Assembly: GCA_023386885.1 (NCBI GenBank) | Contig: JAEWIX010000079.1 | Span: 1-24,344, forward strand | DNA length: 24,344 nt | Source: Pseudomonadota bacterium | GTDB taxonomy: Bacteria; Pseudomonadota; Alphaproteobacteria; Rhizobiales; Xanthobacteraceae | Reading direction: 5' to 3' | Part shown: positions 23,195-24,344 of the stretch, piece by piece | Numbering within the stretch: the stretch's first letter is position 1 | Layout of the letters: each line of letters opens with the position of its first letter | Program-made: the position numbers and the translations under genes | Notes under the pieces: model-generated | Database searches by the model: none | Told to the model about the DNA's origin: nothing | The model's input: only the letters and a program-made list of their open reading frames with translations

Positions 23195-23959
23195 ATGCTT
23201 GACCACGTCGACCCGGCCGATCCCGATCACGGCCCCCGGACTGCAAAGCCGGGGACTGAACGGATGTGCGTGGTCACGCGGCAAGTGCGGCCGATCGACG
23301 AACTGATCCGCTTCGTCGTCGCGCCCGACGGCGCGGCGGTGCCAGACCTGAAACGCAAGCTGCCCGGCCGAGGCCTCTGGGTCACGGCCAATCATGGCGC
23401 GGTGGCGGACGCGGCGAAGCGCGGGTTGTTCAGCCGTGGCTTCAAGAAAAACGTCAAGGCCGCTCCTTCGTTGGCCGACGACACCGAACGCCTGCTGGCG
23501 CGCGGTGTTGTCGAGGCGCTGGCGATGGCCGCCAAGGCGAGGCTCGTCGTCGCGGGTTTCGGCAAGGTCGAGGACGCGCTGGACCGGCATCAGGCCGTGG
23601 CCCTGCTGCATGCCAGCGACGGCGCCGAAGACGGCATTCGCAAGCTCGACGCCAAACTCATGGCAGCTAATCTGGTAGCCAATCGCCAAATACCTGACGA
23701 CAGGGACGAAATAACCCAGATTCCGGTCATTTCCGCGCTGACCTCGGCAGAATTGGATTTGGCACTTGGCCGCTCAAATGTGATACATGCTGCCGTGCTC
23801 GCCGGCCCGGCCGGCAAAACGTTCCTGTCGCGAAGCCAGATCCTGGTCCGATACCGGATGGCGAACGACGGCGGAACCGACGGCAAGACGGCACCGAACA
23901 AGACGACAGCGAATTCGCAGACACGACCCGCGCGACATCGCGCACCGCAACACGACTAG
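23195..23959 (+). CDS. YlxR-L7Ae fusion, RNA-binding protein
   Basis: This 254-residue protein joins two RNA-binding modules. The N-terminal YlxR (DUF448) domain covers about 20-95: TERMCVVTRQVRPIDELIRFV and KRKLPGRGLWV are its signature. The following region (about 100-215, VVEALAMAAKARLVVAGFGKVEDAL and later AAVLAGPAGKTFLSR) resembles an L7Ae/YlxQ-type fold. The last 35 residues are low-complexity, rich in Thr, Asn and Arg. In Bacillus the two modules are separate genes, ylxR and ylxQ, between nusA and infB; here they are fused at the same place. The ATG at 23195 follows AAGGAG (23177-23182) by 12 bases; an upstream ATG at 23123 in this frame would overlap nusA and is less likely. Confidence 0.9.
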   Translation: MLDHVDPADPDHGPRTAKPGTERMCVVTRQVRPIDELIRFVVAPDGAAVPDLKRKLPGRGLWVTANHGAVADAAKRGLFSRGFKKNVKAAPSLADDTERLLARGVVEALAMAAKARLVVAGFGKVEDALDRHQAVALLHASDGAEDGIRKLDAKLMAANLVANRQIPDDRDEITQIPVISALTSAELDLALGRSNVIHAAVLAGPAGKTFLSRSQILVRYRMANDGGTDGKTAPNKTTANSQTRPARHRAPQHD

Positions 23960-23977
23960 GAAGATTGGGACTGCTGT

Positions 23978-24344
23978 ATGGTTGATACGAAGAATCCTGG
24001 CGACAAGACTTTGAGCGTCAGCCCGACCAAGACCTTGACGCTGAAGCCGCGCGTCGAGCAGGGCACCGTGCGCCAGAGTTTCAGCCACGGCCGTACCAAG
24101 CAAGTGGTGGTCGAGAAGCGTGGCAAGCGCCGCATCGGCGGCGACGCGCCGACGACCGAGCCCGCCGCGAAGCCCGAGCCGGTCGCTGCGAAGCCGGCGG
24201 CGGCAACGCCTGCCCGCGCGCCGTCGCGTCCGACCCCGCCGGCCCGTGCCGGCTCCGGCGTAGTGTTGCGCACCCTGCCCGAGGCCGAGCGCAGCGCTCG
24301 CGCCCGCGCGCTGGCCGCCGCCCGCGTCCGCGAGGAAGAGGAGC
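23978..24344 (+). CDS. infB: Translation initiation factor IF-2, N-terminal part (incomplete)
   Basis: Only the first 122 codons are in the window; the frame is open to the last base. The protein starts MVDTKNPGDKTLSVSPTKTL, and SFSHGRTKQVVVEKRGKRR (35-53) is the IF2-associated N-terminal motif of alphaproteobacterial IF-2, followed by the expected Ala/Pro/Lys-rich linker and LPEAERSARARALAAAR. The GTPase domain lies outside. IF-2 brings initiator fMet-tRNA to the 30S subunit and drives subunit joining. Start ATG 23978 is 18 bases after the ylxR-fusion stop, within the rimP-nusA operon; the ribosome site is weak (GGGA about 9 bases upstream). Confidence 0.95.
   Translation, partial: MVDTKNPGDKTLSVSPTKTLTLKPRVEQGTVRQSFSHGRTKQVVVEKRGKRRIGGDAPTTEPAAKPEPVAAKPAAATPARAPSRPTPPARAGSGVVLRTLPEAERSARARALAAARVREEEE

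Overview
The window is a chromosomal housekeeping segment from a GC-rich alphaproteobacterium. Protein sequences, gene order (tsaB-rimI-fur ... miaB-phoH-ybeY-corC-lnt-xre-trmB ... rimP-nusA-ylxR-infB) and two families of short intergenic palindromic repeats fit the Bradyrhizobium/Rhodopseudomonas/Afipia group (Nitrobacteraceae) best. That placement is recognition from memory, not a search. No tRNA, rRNA, CRISPR, insertion sequence or prophage is visible, and no gene-free stretch exceeds 300 bases.

Layout. (1) 191-3145: a beta-lactamase-family serine hydrolase with a strong terminator, then an acyl-CoA synthetase. (2) 3146-4542: a 27-bp inverted-repeat element, then an adenosine-kinase-type PfkB sugar kinase on the minus strand, divergent from murJ. 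(3) 4543-8698: murJ (lipid II flippase), trpS, a universal stress protein and an Nfu-type Fe-S scaffold, with related palindromic repeats before trpS and before nfu. (4) 8820-11244: tsaB and rimI overlapping by ATGA, then a Fur-family regulator and a HAD phosphatase. (5) 11359-17059: a compact run miaB-phoH-ybeY-corC-lnt with gaps of 5 bp or less and stop/start overlaps, covering tRNA modification, rRNA maturation and envelope lipoprotein acylation. (6) 17344-18669: an XRE regulator and trmB. (7) 18835-20546: a divergent pair of a phytanoyl-CoA-dioxygenase-like enzyme and a TetR regulator. (8) 20800-end: rimP-nusA-ylxR(L7Ae fusion)-infB, the transcription/translation operon; infB runs off the window end.

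No novel large system is evident. The best leads are regulatory. The leader of the rimP operon carries two mutually exclusive hairpins, the second a textbook intrinsic terminator, so it looks like an attenuator. The phyH/tetR intergenic region holds a perfect 24-bp palindrome whose two halves supply the -35 boxes of two divergent promoters, a compact single-operator switch. The only two convergent gene junctions in the window both carry the same repeat element. metK, expected from memory between the XRE regulator and trmB, is not there, and the dioxygenase/TetR pair sits between trmB and rimP, which suggests local rearrangement.
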